Assembly (NCBI GenBank): GCA_948664205.1
Contig: CAPNDH010000006.1
Coordinates: 1-36,241, forward strand
Length of the DNA: 36,241 nt
DNA from: an uncultured Clostridia bacterium
Lineage (GTDB): Bacteria; Bacillota; Clostridia; TANB77; CAG-508
Direction: 5' to 3'
Made by a program: the position numbers and the translations under genes. Shown here piece by piece: positions 23,101-32,208 of this stretch. The notes under the pieces were generated by a model. That model was not told the origin of the DNA, searched no databases, and saw only the letters and a list, made by a program, of their open reading frames with translations. How positions within the stretch are numbered: position 1 is the first letter of the stretch; each line of letters opens with the position of its first letter.

Positions 23101-24084
23101 TTATTCAAACATTTCTCCTGCCATTATATCATTTCCTCTCAAGAAGTCACATATAGGCATTCTCTTTGAATTTTCTCCTTGTATTTCTAATACACTTATT
23201 ATTCCTTCTTTTGCTTTTATAAATACTCCTTTTTTATCTGATGAAAACATTACTGTTCCCGCTTCTAATTCTTTTATTTTATAACTATATTCTTCTAATT
23301 CTGGAAATAGAATAATTAAATCTTGTTCTGAAATAACTTTTACTTTCCAGAATTTTATTTTCTTTTCATTTAAAAATGTATATGCTCCCATTATTGGGTT
23401 TAAGCCTCTAACTAAATTATGAATTTGGCTTGCTGTTTTTTCTTTCCAATTAATTTTTGCCATTTGTTTATCTAACATTGGCGCTAAAGTAAAATTATTA
23501 CCTTGTTTTGTTCGTGGTGCATTTCCTTTTTCTATTTGTTTTACAGTTTCTATTAAAAGCTCTCCACCTATTTTAGAAAGCCTATCCCATAATTCTCCTG
23601 TTGTTTCTTCTTCACCTATTTTAGTTTCTTTAGTTAAAATCATATCTCCTGTGTCCATTCCTATATCCATATACATTGTTGTAACACCAGTTACTTTGTC
23701 TCCATTTATTACTGCCCATTGTATTGGTGCTGCTCCCCTATATTTTGGTAGTAATGATGCATGAACATTTATACAGCCATATTTAGGAATTTCTAATATT
23801 TCTTTTGGAAGAATTTTGCCATAGGCAACTACTACTATTAAATCTGGATTTGTTTTTTTAATTTCATTTATAAATTCTTCATTCTTTTTTACTTTTTCAG
23901 GTTGATATACTTTTAAGCCTTTTTCTAAAGCATATTCTTTTACTGGACTTGCTACCATTTTCATTCCTCTACCTTTTGGTTTGTCTGGATTTGTAACAAC
24001 TCCTATTATATTGTATTTTGCTTCATATAGGCATTTTAAAGATTCTGCCGCGAAATCTGGTGTTCCCATGAATAGTATATTCAT
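23101..24084 (-). CDS. fmt: Methionyl-tRNA formyltransferase
   Basis: The 327-aa protein opens NILFMGTPDFAAESLKCLY and has VVTNPDKPKGRGMKM, LIVVVAYGKILPKEIL, then INVHASLLPKYRGAAPIQWA, which holds the SLLP formyl-folate motif. It continues TMYMDIGMDTGDMIL. The C-terminal tRNA-binding domain follows (about 205-320). It formylates initiator Met-tRNA, and its partner def (24232) removes the formyl group. About 150 bp with repeats separates the two genes. Length is normal. Confidence 0.96.
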   Translation of the reverse strand: MNILFMGTPDFAAESLKCLYEAKYNIIGVVTNPDKPKGRGMKMVASPVKEYALEKGLKVYQPEKVKKNEEFINEIKKTNPDLIVVVAYGKILPKEILEIPKYGCINVHASLLPKYRGAAPIQWAVINGDKVTGVTTMYMDIGMDTGDMILTKETKIGEEETTGELWDRLSKIGGELLIETVKQIEKGNAPRTKQGNNFTLAPMLDKQMAKINWKEKTASQIHNLVRGLNPIMGAYTFLNEKKIKFWKVKVISEQDLIILFPELEEYSYKIKELEAGTVMFSSDKKGVFIKAKEGIISVLEIQGENSKRMPICDFLRGNDIMAGEMFE

Positions 24085-24120
24085 TTTATAATTTTCCTTT
24101 CTTTTTTATTTATCATTGTA

Positions 24121-24222
24121 GGGGCGATTAGAAATCGCCCGCTCTTCGAAGAATCTACCCTAATTTTCTATATTTATTAGGTAATTTCGTTGGAGTAACG
24201 GGCGATTAATAATCACTCCTAC
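24121..24222. repeat. GGGCGATT hairpins between def and fmt
   Basis: GGGGCGATTAGAAATCGCCC (24121-24140) is a hairpin preceded by TTGTA. It is followed by CTTCGAAGAA and, at 24200-24222, by a second unit GGGCGATTAATAATCACTCC with CTAC. These are inverted-repeat relatives of the CCCCTAC hairpins. Confidence 0.75.
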
Positions 24223-24231
24223 ATATTTTTA

Positions 24232-24717
24232 TTATTTCTCTGGTTCTACATATTCCAAAGTTCCCTGTATCATTTTTTCTACAAATGTTATTCCATTTAA
24301 GTGGTCTACTTCGTGTGATAGTGCTTGTGCTAGTAAGTCTTTGGCTTTTATTTTTATTTTTTCGCCGTTTTCGTTTAATGCTTCTACTACTACCTCGGCT
24401 GGTCTTATCATTTTTGCGTATTTGTTTGGGAAGCTTAGGCATCCTTCTTCTACTTCTTGTTCGCCTTTTTCTTTTATTATTACTGGATTTATTAGTTTTA
24501 TTGGGCCTTTTTCGTCGTATAGGTCTATTACAATTACTCTTTTTAATATTCCTACTTGTACTGCTGCTAAGCCTACACCATTGTATTTGTGCATTGTTTC
24601 TACCATGTCATCTAGTAGCTGTCTTATTCTGTCATCTATTTGTTCTACTTCTCTTGATTTCTTTTTTAGTATTTCGTCTCCTTCTTCTCTTATTTGTCTA
24701 ATTGCCATTTGTTTCAC
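24232..24717 (-). CDS. def: Peptide deformylase
   Basis: The 161-aa metalloenzyme removes N-formyl groups from new proteins. All three motifs are present: GVGLAAVQVG (about 47-56), EEGCLSFP near 92, with the metal-binding Cys, and QALSHEVDHLNG near 132, with HExxH. The C-terminus is short, typical of Gram-positive type 1 forms. It sits between priA and fmt, the usual priA-def-fmt order, with repeats in each gap. Confidence 0.96.
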   Translation of the reverse strand: MKQMAIRQIREEGDEILKKKSREVEQIDDRIRQLLDDMVETMHKYNGVGLAAVQVGILKRVIVIDLYDEKGPIKLINPVIIKEKGEQEVEEGCLSFPNKYAKMIRPAEVVVEALNENGEKIKIKAKDLLAQALSHEVDHLNGITFVEKMIQGTLEYVEPEK

Positions 24718-24773
24718 TCCTTAATATTTCGGAAGAGTTTTATTTTTTCTTCCTATTTATTTTTACTTTATGT

Positions 24774-24860
24774 TTGGAGGTTGGAGGTTGGATTTTGAGT
24801 AATTCCTTCGAAGAATTTACCCTATGTTCCAACTTCCAACTTCCAACCTCCAACTTCCAA
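24774..24860. repeat. Inverted GGTTGGAGG/CCTCCAACC repeat pair
   Basis: TTTGGAGGTTGGAGGTTGGA (24774-24793) and its inverse TTCCAACTTCCAACTTCCAA, continuing with CCTCCAACTTCC (24826-24860), flank CTTCGAAGAA. They form a cruciform-type unit in the def-priA gap (24718-24924), which holds no gene. Confidence 0.7.
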
Positions 24861-24924
24861 TTACTACATCATATTATTTGGATTTAAATCTACAATTATT
24901 CTTGTGTCGTTGTTTTTTGTTTGT

Positions 24925-27115
24925 TCATATCCGAATATTTAGTGCATCTTGCAATAGTTCGTTTATTTGGTTGTTGTAGATACATTTTATTATTATTCGC
25001 CATCTATATTTGTTTTTTATTTTATCTATTGGTGCTGGTAGTGGCTTGTATAGTAGTAAGCCTATTTTTTCATTTATTATCCTTGTTTTTATATGTTTGT
25101 GTAATTTTTCTGCTATTTCAGTTACATTTTTTTCGTTTTTTCCACTAATTCCAATTACCATTATATCGCAAAATGGTGGATATTTCAACTGTTTTCTTAT
25201 ACCTATTTCTGTATCATAAAAACTTTTGTAATTTTGTTCCTTTGCGTATTCTATTGCTAAGCTATCTGGATTGTAGGTTTGTACTATTACTTTTCCTGGT
25301 AAGTTTTCTCTTCCTGCTCTTCCTGCTACTTGGGTTAGTATTTGGAAGGTTCTTTCGTTTGCTCTATAGTCTTCTATGTTTAGTGAGCTATCTGCTGCCA
25401 TTACTCCTACTAGTGTTACATTTGGAAAGTGGTGACCTTTTACTATCATTTGAGTTCCTATTAAAATATCTATATTTTCTTCTCTAAATTTATTTAATAT
25501 TTGTTCATGTGAATTTTTCTTTGTTACTGTGTCTATATCCATTCTGATAGTTGATGCATTAGGAAATATTTTATTTATTTCTTCTTCTAATTTTTGCGTT
25601 CCTGTTCCAAAGTATTTTATATTTTTGCTATTACATTCTGGGCATATGTTTACTTTCTTTTCTTCATATCCACAATAGTGACATTTTAATTTATCTTTTT
25701 TTAAATGATATGTCATTGTTATATTGCAGTTTTTACATTTTGCAGTATAGCCACAATCTCTACACATTATGAAGGTTGAATATCCTCTTCTATTCAAAAA
25801 TAAAATTGTTTGATGTTTGTTTTTTAGGTTTTGTTCAATTTCTCCATATAGTTTTGTACTTATCATTGACCTATTTCCATTTGCTAATTCTTCTCGTAAG
25901 TCTACTATTTCTACTTGTGGAAGGCTTGATTCATTTGCTCTTTTTGTTAATTCTATTAGTTCTATTTCTCCATTCAAAGCTTTAGTATAACTTTTCATGT
26001 CTGGTGTTGCACTTCCTAATACCAGTGGGCATGAGTACTGTTTTGCCATATATTTAGCTACTTCTTTTGCATCATATCTTGGTGAACCTTCTGATTTATA
26101 TGAGCTATCATGTTCTTCATCTATAATTATTAAGCCTAATTCTTTTATTGGTGCAAATATTGCTGAACGTGCTCCTATTACTATTTTTGCTTTGCCTTCA
26201 TTTATTTTTTTCCATTCATCATAGCGTTCTCCTAAAGATAGTTTACTGTGTAATACTGCTATTTTTTCTTCTCCAAACCTTGCTATAAACCTATCTACCA
26301 TTTGTGGTGTTAATGATATTTCTGGAACTAGTACTATACTACTTCTACCTTCTTTATATACTTTTTCTATTAATTGTAAATATATTTCTGTTTTTCCGTG
26401 AGCCTGTTACTCCAAATATTAGGAATTCTGAATTCATTTTGTCGTCTATTGCTTCTTCTATTTTTTCATAAGCGTTTTGTTGTTCTTCTGTAAGTTTTAG
26501 CTTGTTTGAAGGTTTCACTTCTTTGTTTATAAATGGATTTCTTTCTATTTGTTTTTCATATATTTCTATATAGCCATTTCTTTCTAAAGTTTTCATTATT
26601 GCTTTAGAAACTTCTGTAAATTCTTCTAGGTCTGATATGTATATATCATCATTATTAATTAGGAACTGCAATAGCCTAATTTGTTTTTCTGATTTTATTT
26701 TACCTGTTTCTATTTCAAATTCTATTTCATCTTTATCTTTTTTTAATATTACAAAATTTCCTGTTTTTTCTTTTATTCTATTTTCTATATTTTTTGTTTT
26801 TGTACCAGGTGGTAACATTAATTTTATACTTTCTGATAAATTACAAAAATACCTTTTTGCTATCCATTTCGCAAGTTCTACTTTGTTTTCATTTAATGTA
26901 CTTTCTTCACCTAATTTTGCAATATCTTTTGTTTTATATTCTGTTGTTTCTTTAAAACTTACAACAAAACCTTCTTCTAGTCTCTTCATACTTCCAAAAG
27001 GAACTAACACTCTACTTCCTATTTTTATATCATTTTGTATTTCAATTGGTACATTATAATCAAATGTTTTATCTAATTGTTTTGCATTATTATTTATTAT
27101 AACCTCTGCTATCAA
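24925..27115 (-). CDS. priA: Primosomal helicase PriA, frameshifted at Walker A
   Basis: Two frames together encode a full PriA-like protein of about 730 aa. The first (from 27115) contains AEVIINNNAKQLDKTFDYNVP and continues to FLIFGVTGS. The second resumes at KTEIYLQLIEKVYKEG and includes DEEHDSSYKSEG, the zinc-finger series CRDCGYTAKCKNCN, CHYCGY and CPECNS, then AGRAGRENLPGKVIV. The frames join at 26398, where an extra base interrupts GVTGSGKTE, the ATP-binding loop. The start at 27115 (TTG) is preferred, since GGAAAGGGGG lies 9 nt before it. PriA restarts replication forks. This is either an assembly error or a loss-of-function mutation. Confidence 0.87.
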
Positions 27116-27202
27116 AAGTATTAGCCCCCTTTCCATCTAACTTAATAAAACAAGTATATCAAAAAATTAAAATATAAACAATAAAAAATTATATATTTCA
27201 AA

Positions 27203-27240
27203 CATTATTCATTATTAATTATTCACTATTTACTATTAAT
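27203..27240. repeat. ATTCATTATT-type AT-rich repeat
   Basis: Degenerate ATTCATTATTAATTATTCAC units lie upstream of the promoter of the orphan gene at 27330, in the same family as 236-276. Confidence 0.6.
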
Positions 27241-27261
27241 TAAATGTTTCTAGTCCAAAAT

Positions 27262-27290
27262 TTGACTTTTTCTCTATTTTATGTTATCAT
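27262..27290 (+). promoter_or_regulatory. Extended -10 promoter of orphan gene 27330
   Basis: TTGACT (27262-27267) and TATCAT (27285-27290) are 17 nt apart, with TTTATGT preceding the -10, as at 16231 and 22347. Confidence 0.78.
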
Positions 27291-27329
27291 ATATTTATAA
27301 AACTTTTTCAACTATGGAGGGAATGCATT

Positions 27330-27533
27330 ATGATCAGAGAAATCGAAACAACAAAAGGAACTTGGAAAATATATGGAGTTTACTTTACTCCATCAGATTC
27401 TTTTCATGACATAGTCAAAAAGGCTATCGAGAGTGGAAATCTTCGACAGAGTTATTTACAGCAAATAACTGGTCATCGTGCTCCAATTCAGGTCGACCGT
27501 GCCAGCAAAGAAATTCATTTTCTGCAGTTCTAA
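27330..27533 (+). CDS. Orphan small protein, 67 aa
   Basis: A basic cytoplasmic protein, MIREIETTKGTWKIYGVYF... ending VDRASKEIHFLQF, with no transmembrane segment. TGGAGGGA is its ribosome site. Codon use (CGA, GTC, GAC, CTG, GCC) is visibly richer in G/C than in its neighbours. A perfect terminator follows. No family is recognised. It forms a set with 16307 and 22425 by promoter, strand and isolation. Confidence 0.75.
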   Translation: MIREIETTKGTWKIYGVYFTPSDSFHDIVKKAIESGNLRQSYLQQITGHRAPIQVDRASKEIHFLQF

Positions 27534-27540
27534 GGGAAAA

Positions 27541-27572
27541 AAGAGAGGAAAGCTTAGTTAGTTTCCTCTCTT
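27541..27572 (+). terminator. Terminator of orphan gene 27330
   Basis: AAGAGAGGAAA (27541-27551) and TTTCCTCTCTT (27562-27572) make a perfect 11-bp stem with a 10-nt loop. CCTCTTTTTTAT follows on the plus strand. Confidence 0.9.
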
Positions 27573-27592
27573 CCTCTTTTTTATAGGATTTT

Positions 27593-28189
27593 TTACATAT
27601 CTTTTAATAATTCTTTTCCATTTTTTATATATTCCCAACCTGAAAAGATTGTTGCTATTACTGATATTGTCATTATTAATGTAGTTGTTAAGTTTAGCGC
27701 AAAGCTAAATGCTGTCAATTTTTCAGTAAATATTGCTCCATATTTATTTATATCTATAAATGCTAATATTATTGCTACCATTTGTGTTACTGTTTTTATT
27801 TTTCCCCATATGTTTGCTGCTATTACATTTCCATTTGACTGTACTGCAATTAGCCTGTAACCTGAAACTATAAATTCTCTAAATACTACTATTGATGGTA
27901 TCCATGCTGGAAGTCTTCCCATTTCTACTAATATTATCATTGCTGTAACTACTAATACTTTATCTGCTATTGGGTCTAAAAACTTTCCAAAGGTTGTTAT
28001 TTGGTTTCTTGAACGTGCTATATGCCCATCTAATTGGTCTGTTATTGATGCTATTATAAATATTAGGTCTATTATTATGCATGTAATTGGTATTCCAAAT
28101 AGTTCTCCTTTAATTCCTAAAAATGGTATTATTATCATTATTGGTACTAATATAATTCTGAATATTGTTAATTTATTTGGTAAGTTCAT
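27593..28189 (-). CDS. pgsA: CDP-diacylglycerol-glycerol-3-phosphate 3-phosphatidyltransferase
   Basis: The 198-aa membrane enzyme of phosphatidylglycerol synthesis has the CDP-alcohol phosphotransferase motif DQLDGHIARSRNQITTFGKF followed by LDPIADK (about residues 47-73). It starts MNLPNKLTIFRIILVPIMI and has about five further helices. A GGAGG ribosome site precedes it. It lies downstream of the UPF0182 gene and ftsY, all minus-strand, but a terminator at 28261 separates it from the UPF0182 gene. Confidence 0.95.
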   Translation of the reverse strand: MNLPNKLTIFRIILVPIMIIIPFLGIKGELFGIPITCIIIDLIFIIASITDQLDGHIARSRNQITTFGKFLDPIADKVLVVTAMIILVEMGRLPAWIPSIVVFREFIVSGYRLIAVQSNGNVIAANIWGKIKTVTQMVAIILAFIDINKYGAIFTEKLTAFSFALNLTTTLIMTISVIATIFSGWEYIKNGKELLKDM

Positions 28190-28260
28190 ATTCTACCTCC
28201 ATTATTTTTATATGATACATTATATAATTACATTCATAAAATTGCAATATTTTAAATATA

Positions 28261-28294
28261 AAAACTACTGCAAATAATAATTTACAGTAGTTTT
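28261..28294 (-). terminator. Terminator of the UPF0182 gene
   Basis: AAAACTACTG (28261-28270) and CAGTAGTTTT (28285-28294) pair perfectly, with an AT-rich loop that can add a few pairs. On the minus strand it ends in TTTTTATATTT. Confidence 0.85.
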
Positions 28295-28313
28295 ATGGTT
28301 CACTTATTTAAAA

Positions 28314-31142
28314 TTATATATTGTTTGTTAGCTCGTTTACTGTATTCTCTGAAACGGTGTTTGTATTTTGTGCTTCTTCGTTTGCTTTTCTTTGATTTTC
28401 TTCTTCTACTAGTGTTTCTAGTTTATTTATTAGTTCTTGTAATTTTTTTACGTCTTTTCCCATCATTTCCCAGTCGTTGCTTCCATTTGAGTTTGTTAGG
28501 TTTTTATTTGCTTTTATTATTGTTTCTAATAAATCTTCTATTGTATCTGTATTTTCTATTTCTAAGTCTACTGCATATTTAGAAACTAAGTTTGAAATTG
28601 CATCTTTTAAGTTGTTTCCTATTGCTACTTTTGTTCCTGATGCTACAATTACTTTTTTAAGAGTTGGTAATGAATCTTTTTCGTTTATATATTGTGTATA
28701 TATTGGTTCTACATATAATAGTGTGTTATCTAGTGGAACGACTATCATATTTTTACTAATTTTTATTCCTGTTACATTTAGACTTTCAATTTCTTTTTGT
28801 ATTGTCTCGTCTTCTTCAATTTGTGTATCTAATTGCATTGGTCCTAATATATTACTGTTCGCTTGATATTTATAAATTTTTAATGTTGCATTTCCATCAT
28901 TGTTACATGTTCCTACTATATATGAAATTAGGTTTTGTCTTCCATACATTGTATAAGGTAATATTAAACCTAGAGTTTCTTCTTCACTATTTACTGTTTT
29001 TACCATTGTGTAATATGGTTTCATTTGTGTTCCTGCTTTTGTTGTTACTTTTCCTGTATTACTTGTTGCTATATCCCACACATCATCTCCTCTGTATAAT
29101 ACATCTGGTTGGATGTTGTGATACCTTGCTATTATATCTGCTTGAACATTATATAAATATTTTGGATATACAAAGTGGCTACTTATATCACTAGGTATGT
29201 TTTCTTCTAAGTTTACAAATAAGTCTGGATATATGTTATAATATGCCATTGCTATTGGGTCATTTCTATCGGTAATGTAAAATTTCATTGTTCCATCGTA
29301 AGCGTCTATTAATACTTTTACTGAATTTCTGATATAGTTTAATTCAAGTTTTGTTGTTTGTGTTTCTTGAAGTATTGTTTTTTGTGAATATGGATAATTA
29401 TTTGATATTGTATATGCATCTAATACCCATACTTGTTTTCCCTCTTCTGTTATTACAATGTAAGGGTCTTCATCATATTTTAAATGTGGCATAACTACTT
29501 TTGCCCTATTTATTATATTTCTATTAATTAATATTTTACTATTTTGTGTTACATTTCCTGAAAATGCTAGTTTTAGGTCTCCTTCTTTTATTGAAAGAAT
29601 TATTCTATCTATAAAGTTTAGGTTTAAACCTGATTTTCCATTATATTCATTTTCTGCATTTTCTGCATTGCTTGAATCTAGTATAGGGTAATCAAATTCT
29701 GAGTTTGAATTACTTTTTGTAACGACTGTATCATTGGTTTCTAAGCCATAATAAATTCGTGGCTCTACTATTGCTATTTTTTGCTCTCCATTTTCAAAGT
29801 CTTTTTGTATATTTTCTATAGTTCCATTTTCGTTTGTAGTTGTTGCAGATGTTATTATTGATCCATATCCATGAGTATGTTCATATGTTTTACTATTATA
29901 AGTTCCTGTACTATTTACTATTTCTCTTGGTGAAATATATACTAGGGTTTCTTTTCCATCTACTATATATTTACCTATTTGAGATGTTCTATATGAGTAA
30001 TATCCTTTTGCTGTTTGTCCATTATTTAAGTCTTTTAATACTATATCTTTATCTACTATTGCTATGTTATTTAATACATTTTTGTATGTTGTAACATCTT
30101 CTAATTTCATTGTTTGTGCATCTGATAATGATACTTCTTCTATATTAATTCCATATGCGTCTTTTGTATTTTTTATATTTTTGGCAATATATTCTTTTTC
30201 TTTATCATATTCGTTTGCATTTACATATATAGCTTGTGTTCCTGCTAATATTATAAATAATGCTAATAAATATATTGGTACTGAAAATATTGACATAAAT
30301 ACCTTTTTCGTTTTATTTTGTTTGAAATATTTTATTCCCATATATACTGCTACAATTATAATAACTGCTAAAATTCTATATCCCCATACTTTTATATTTA
30401 CATCTACAAATCCTGAGCCATATAATGAATATGTTGTACTTTCATCTTTTAAAGTCATGAATTTATCTGTTCCTATACTTTGTGAGCCTAAGAATATTAA
30501 GCCTGCAAGTAAAATGCTAAGTACCATTATTGTTGTTAATATTTGTTTTATTAGTTTACTATTTTTTAAAGTTTTTCTGTCTATGCCATCAAAAAACATA
30601 TTGAAAGTGATAATGTAGTACAATACTTTATATATTAATAATGCTATTACTACTATAATAAAATACCAAAGCATTAGTTCTATAAATGGTTTTTGGAATA
30701 TAAAGTAACCTATATCTATATTAAATATTGGGTCTGTTATTCCAAATTGTGCTTTATTAAAACAAAGCATTGCTTTTTTTAATATTAAGTTTGATGTTAA
30801 TGCACTTATTACAATTCCACCTATAAATGCTATTGATTTGTTTAGTAGTTTTGGCATTTCCTTTTTTTCTTGATCAAAAAATTCTTTTAATCCTATTTTT
30901 ATTTTTCTGTTTGTTGTATATATTGATGTATATATAAATGCGAAATTTATTACTAGCACTATTGCTGTATAGCTTATATTTTTCCAATATACAGATACAT
31001 AGTTTTCGCCTATTTCTTTCATTTCTAGGTAACTACCTCTAAATAAAATATAAGCTACTATTATTGCAACTGCTAAAACTGCAAGTACGGCTATCATTCT
31101 TTTTTTATTTTTTATTTTTGTATTTTTTTTGTTTTCAGGCAT
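28314..31142 (-). CDS. UPF0182 family large membrane protein
   Basis: The 942-aa protein starts at MPENKKNT (31142), since the GGAGG ribosome site lies within the reading of the longer candidate start (31157). The N-terminal third has seven hydrophobic segments (about 17-36, 53-73, 103-125, 148-170, 210-230, 257-275 and 290-310). A large extracytoplasmic domain of about 600 residues follows, with GFVDVNIKVWGY, YGINIEEVSLSD, VYPKYLYNVQADIIARYH and LPYTMYGRQNLISYIVG. This is the UPF0182 (COG1615) arrangement; its function is not established. The C-terminus is an Asn/Thr/Glu-rich tail. It lies between ftsY and pgsA. Confidence 0.9.
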   Translation of the reverse strand: MPENKKNTKIKNKKRMIAVLAVLAVAIIVAYILFRGSYLEMKEIGENYVSVYWKNISYTAIVLVINFAFIYTSIYTTNRKIKIGLKEFFDQEKKEMPKLLNKSIAFIGGIVISALTSNLILKKAMLCFNKAQFGITDPIFNIDIGYFIFQKPFIELMLWYFIIVVIALLIYKVLYYIITFNMFFDGIDRKTLKNSKLIKQILTTIMVLSILLAGLIFLGSQSIGTDKFMTLKDESTTYSLYGSGFVDVNIKVWGYRILAVIIIVAVYMGIKYFKQNKTKKVFMSIFSVPIYLLALFIILAGTQAIYVNANEYDKEKEYIAKNIKNTKDAYGINIEEVSLSDAQTMKLEDVTTYKNVLNNIAIVDKDIVLKDLNNGQTAKGYYSYRTSQIGKYIVDGKETLVYISPREIVNSTGTYNSKTYEHTHGYGSIITSATTTNENGTIENIQKDFENGEQKIAIVEPRIYYGLETNDTVVTKSNSNSEFDYPILDSSNAENAENEYNGKSGLNLNFIDRIILSIKEGDLKLAFSGNVTQNSKILINRNIINRAKVVMPHLKYDEDPYIVITEEGKQVWVLDAYTISNNYPYSQKTILQETQTTKLELNYIRNSVKVLIDAYDGTMKFYITDRNDPIAMAYYNIYPDLFVNLEENIPSDISSHFVYPKYLYNVQADIIARYHNIQPDVLYRGDDVWDIATSNTGKVTTKAGTQMKPYYTMVKTVNSEEETLGLILPYTMYGRQNLISYIVGTCNNDGNATLKIYKYQANSNILGPMQLDTQIEEDETIQKEIESLNVTGIKISKNMIVVPLDNTLLYVEPIYTQYINEKDSLPTLKKVIVASGTKVAIGNNLKDAISNLVSKYAVDLEIENTDTIEDLLETIIKANKNLTNSNGSNDWEMMGKDVKKLQELINKLETLVEEENQRKANEEAQNTNTVSENTVNELTNNI

Positions 31143-31186
31143 ATTTCTTACCTCCATTATTTATATATTTCTATTAATTATAAATT

Positions 31187-32098
31187 TTAATCTTCTAATA
31201 AAGCGTTTACAAAGTCTTCTGAATTGAACACTTCCATATCGTCTATTTGCTCTCCTACACCTATAAATTTAATAGGCATATTATTTTCTTTAACTATTCC
31301 AAGTACTACTCCACCTTTGGCTGTTCCATCTAATTTTGTTAAAATAATTCCTGTAATATCTACTGTTTCTTTAAATGCTTTTACTTGTTCTATTGCGTTT
31401 TGACCTGTTGTAGCATCAAGTACCATAAGTACTTCTTTTGAGGCTTCTGGCATACTACTATCTATTACTTTTTTTATTTTTATTAGCTCGTCCATTAGGT
31501 ATTTTTTGTTGTGAAGTCTTCCTGCTGTGTCACATATTAAAACATCTGCATTTTTTTCTTTTGTTATTTTTATTGCATCATATACTACTGATGCTGGGTC
31601 TGTTCCTTCTTCTTTCTTTACTATGTCACACCCTGCTCTATTTGCCCATATTTCTAATTGTTCTACTGCTGCTGCTCTAAAAGTATCCGCCGCTGCTATT
31701 ACTACTTTTTTTCCGTTCTTTCTTAGGTTGTTTGCAATTTTTCCTATTGAAGTTGTTTTTCCTACTCCATTTACTCCAACTACTAAAATGATTGCTGGAT
31801 TTGTTTCTAGTTTTAAACTGCTATCTTCATTCTCTAAAATTTCTTTTATTACTTCTTTTAATGCTTTTTTTACTTCTTCTGTTTCATTTATATTTTCCTT
31901 TTTTATTTTATCTCGTAATCTATCTATTATTTCTAAAGTTGTCCCACTTCCTACATCTGACATTATAAGAACTTCTTCTAATTCTTCTAAAAGTTCTTCA
32001 TCTACTTTTCTAAAATTACTGAATACATCATTTATTCTTTCATCAAAGGATGTTTTTGTTTTGCTTAGTCCTTGCTTTAATTTATCGAAAAAACCCAA
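31187..32098 (-). CDS. ftsY: Signal recognition particle receptor FtsY
   Basis: The 303-aa GTPase has a short helical N domain, the P-loop GVNGVGKTTSIGKIANNLR (about 108-126), the AADTFRAAAVEQLEIW motif, DTAGRLHNKKYLMDEL, LVLDATTGQNA and TKLDGTAKGGVVLGI. It docks SRP-ribosome complexes at the membrane. The acidic A domain of many FtsY proteins is absent, as often in Firmicutes. AAGGAGG precedes the ATG, and a promoter lies at 32121-32150. Confidence 0.96.
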   Translation of the reverse strand: MGFFDKLKQGLSKTKTSFDERINDVFSNFRKVDEELLEELEEVLIMSDVGSGTTLEIIDRLRDKIKKENINETEEVKKALKEVIKEILENEDSSLKLETNPAIILVVGVNGVGKTTSIGKIANNLRKNGKKVVIAAADTFRAAAVEQLEIWANRAGCDIVKKEEGTDPASVVYDAIKITKEKNADVLICDTAGRLHNKKYLMDELIKIKKVIDSSMPEASKEVLMVLDATTGQNAIEQVKAFKETVDITGIILTKLDGTAKGGVVLGIVKENNMPIKFIGVGEQIDDMEVFNSEDFVNALLED

Positions 32099-32120
32099 TT
32101 TAATTTCCTCCTTGTTTTTA

Positions 32121-32150
32121 AGTATAATGATTATAACACATTAAAGTCAA
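32121..32150 (-). promoter_or_regulatory. Promoter of ftsY
   Basis: On the minus strand TTGACT (32150-32145) and TATACT (32126-32121) are 18 nt apart. A second TATAAT within the spacer, preceded by TGTGT, could also act as an extended -10. Confidence 0.65.
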
Positions 32151-32167
32151 AATGTGTAGTGTATTTA

Positions 32168-32196
32168 TTGATTTTTTGGTTTTATTGTAGTAAAAT
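32168..32196 (+). promoter_or_regulatory. Promoter of the tRNA-like/tRNA-Thr unit
   Basis: TTGATT (32168-32173) and TAAAAT (32191-32196) are 17 nt apart. Transcription would start near 32203, just before the tRNA-like sequence at 32209. No equally good promoter is seen directly before the tRNA-Thr at 32405. Confidence 0.7.
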
Positions 32197-32208
32197 AGTT
32201 TTGTTAAT

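Noticed and set aside
26390..26410. Programmed +1 frameshift in priA
   Set aside because: No slippery or stop-codon context like prfB is present, and the break falls inside the ATP-binding loop, so an indel is more likely.
31527..32144. 205-aa plus-strand frame antisense to ftsY
   Set aside because: Serine/phenylalanine-rich shadow of ftsY, no ribosome site.
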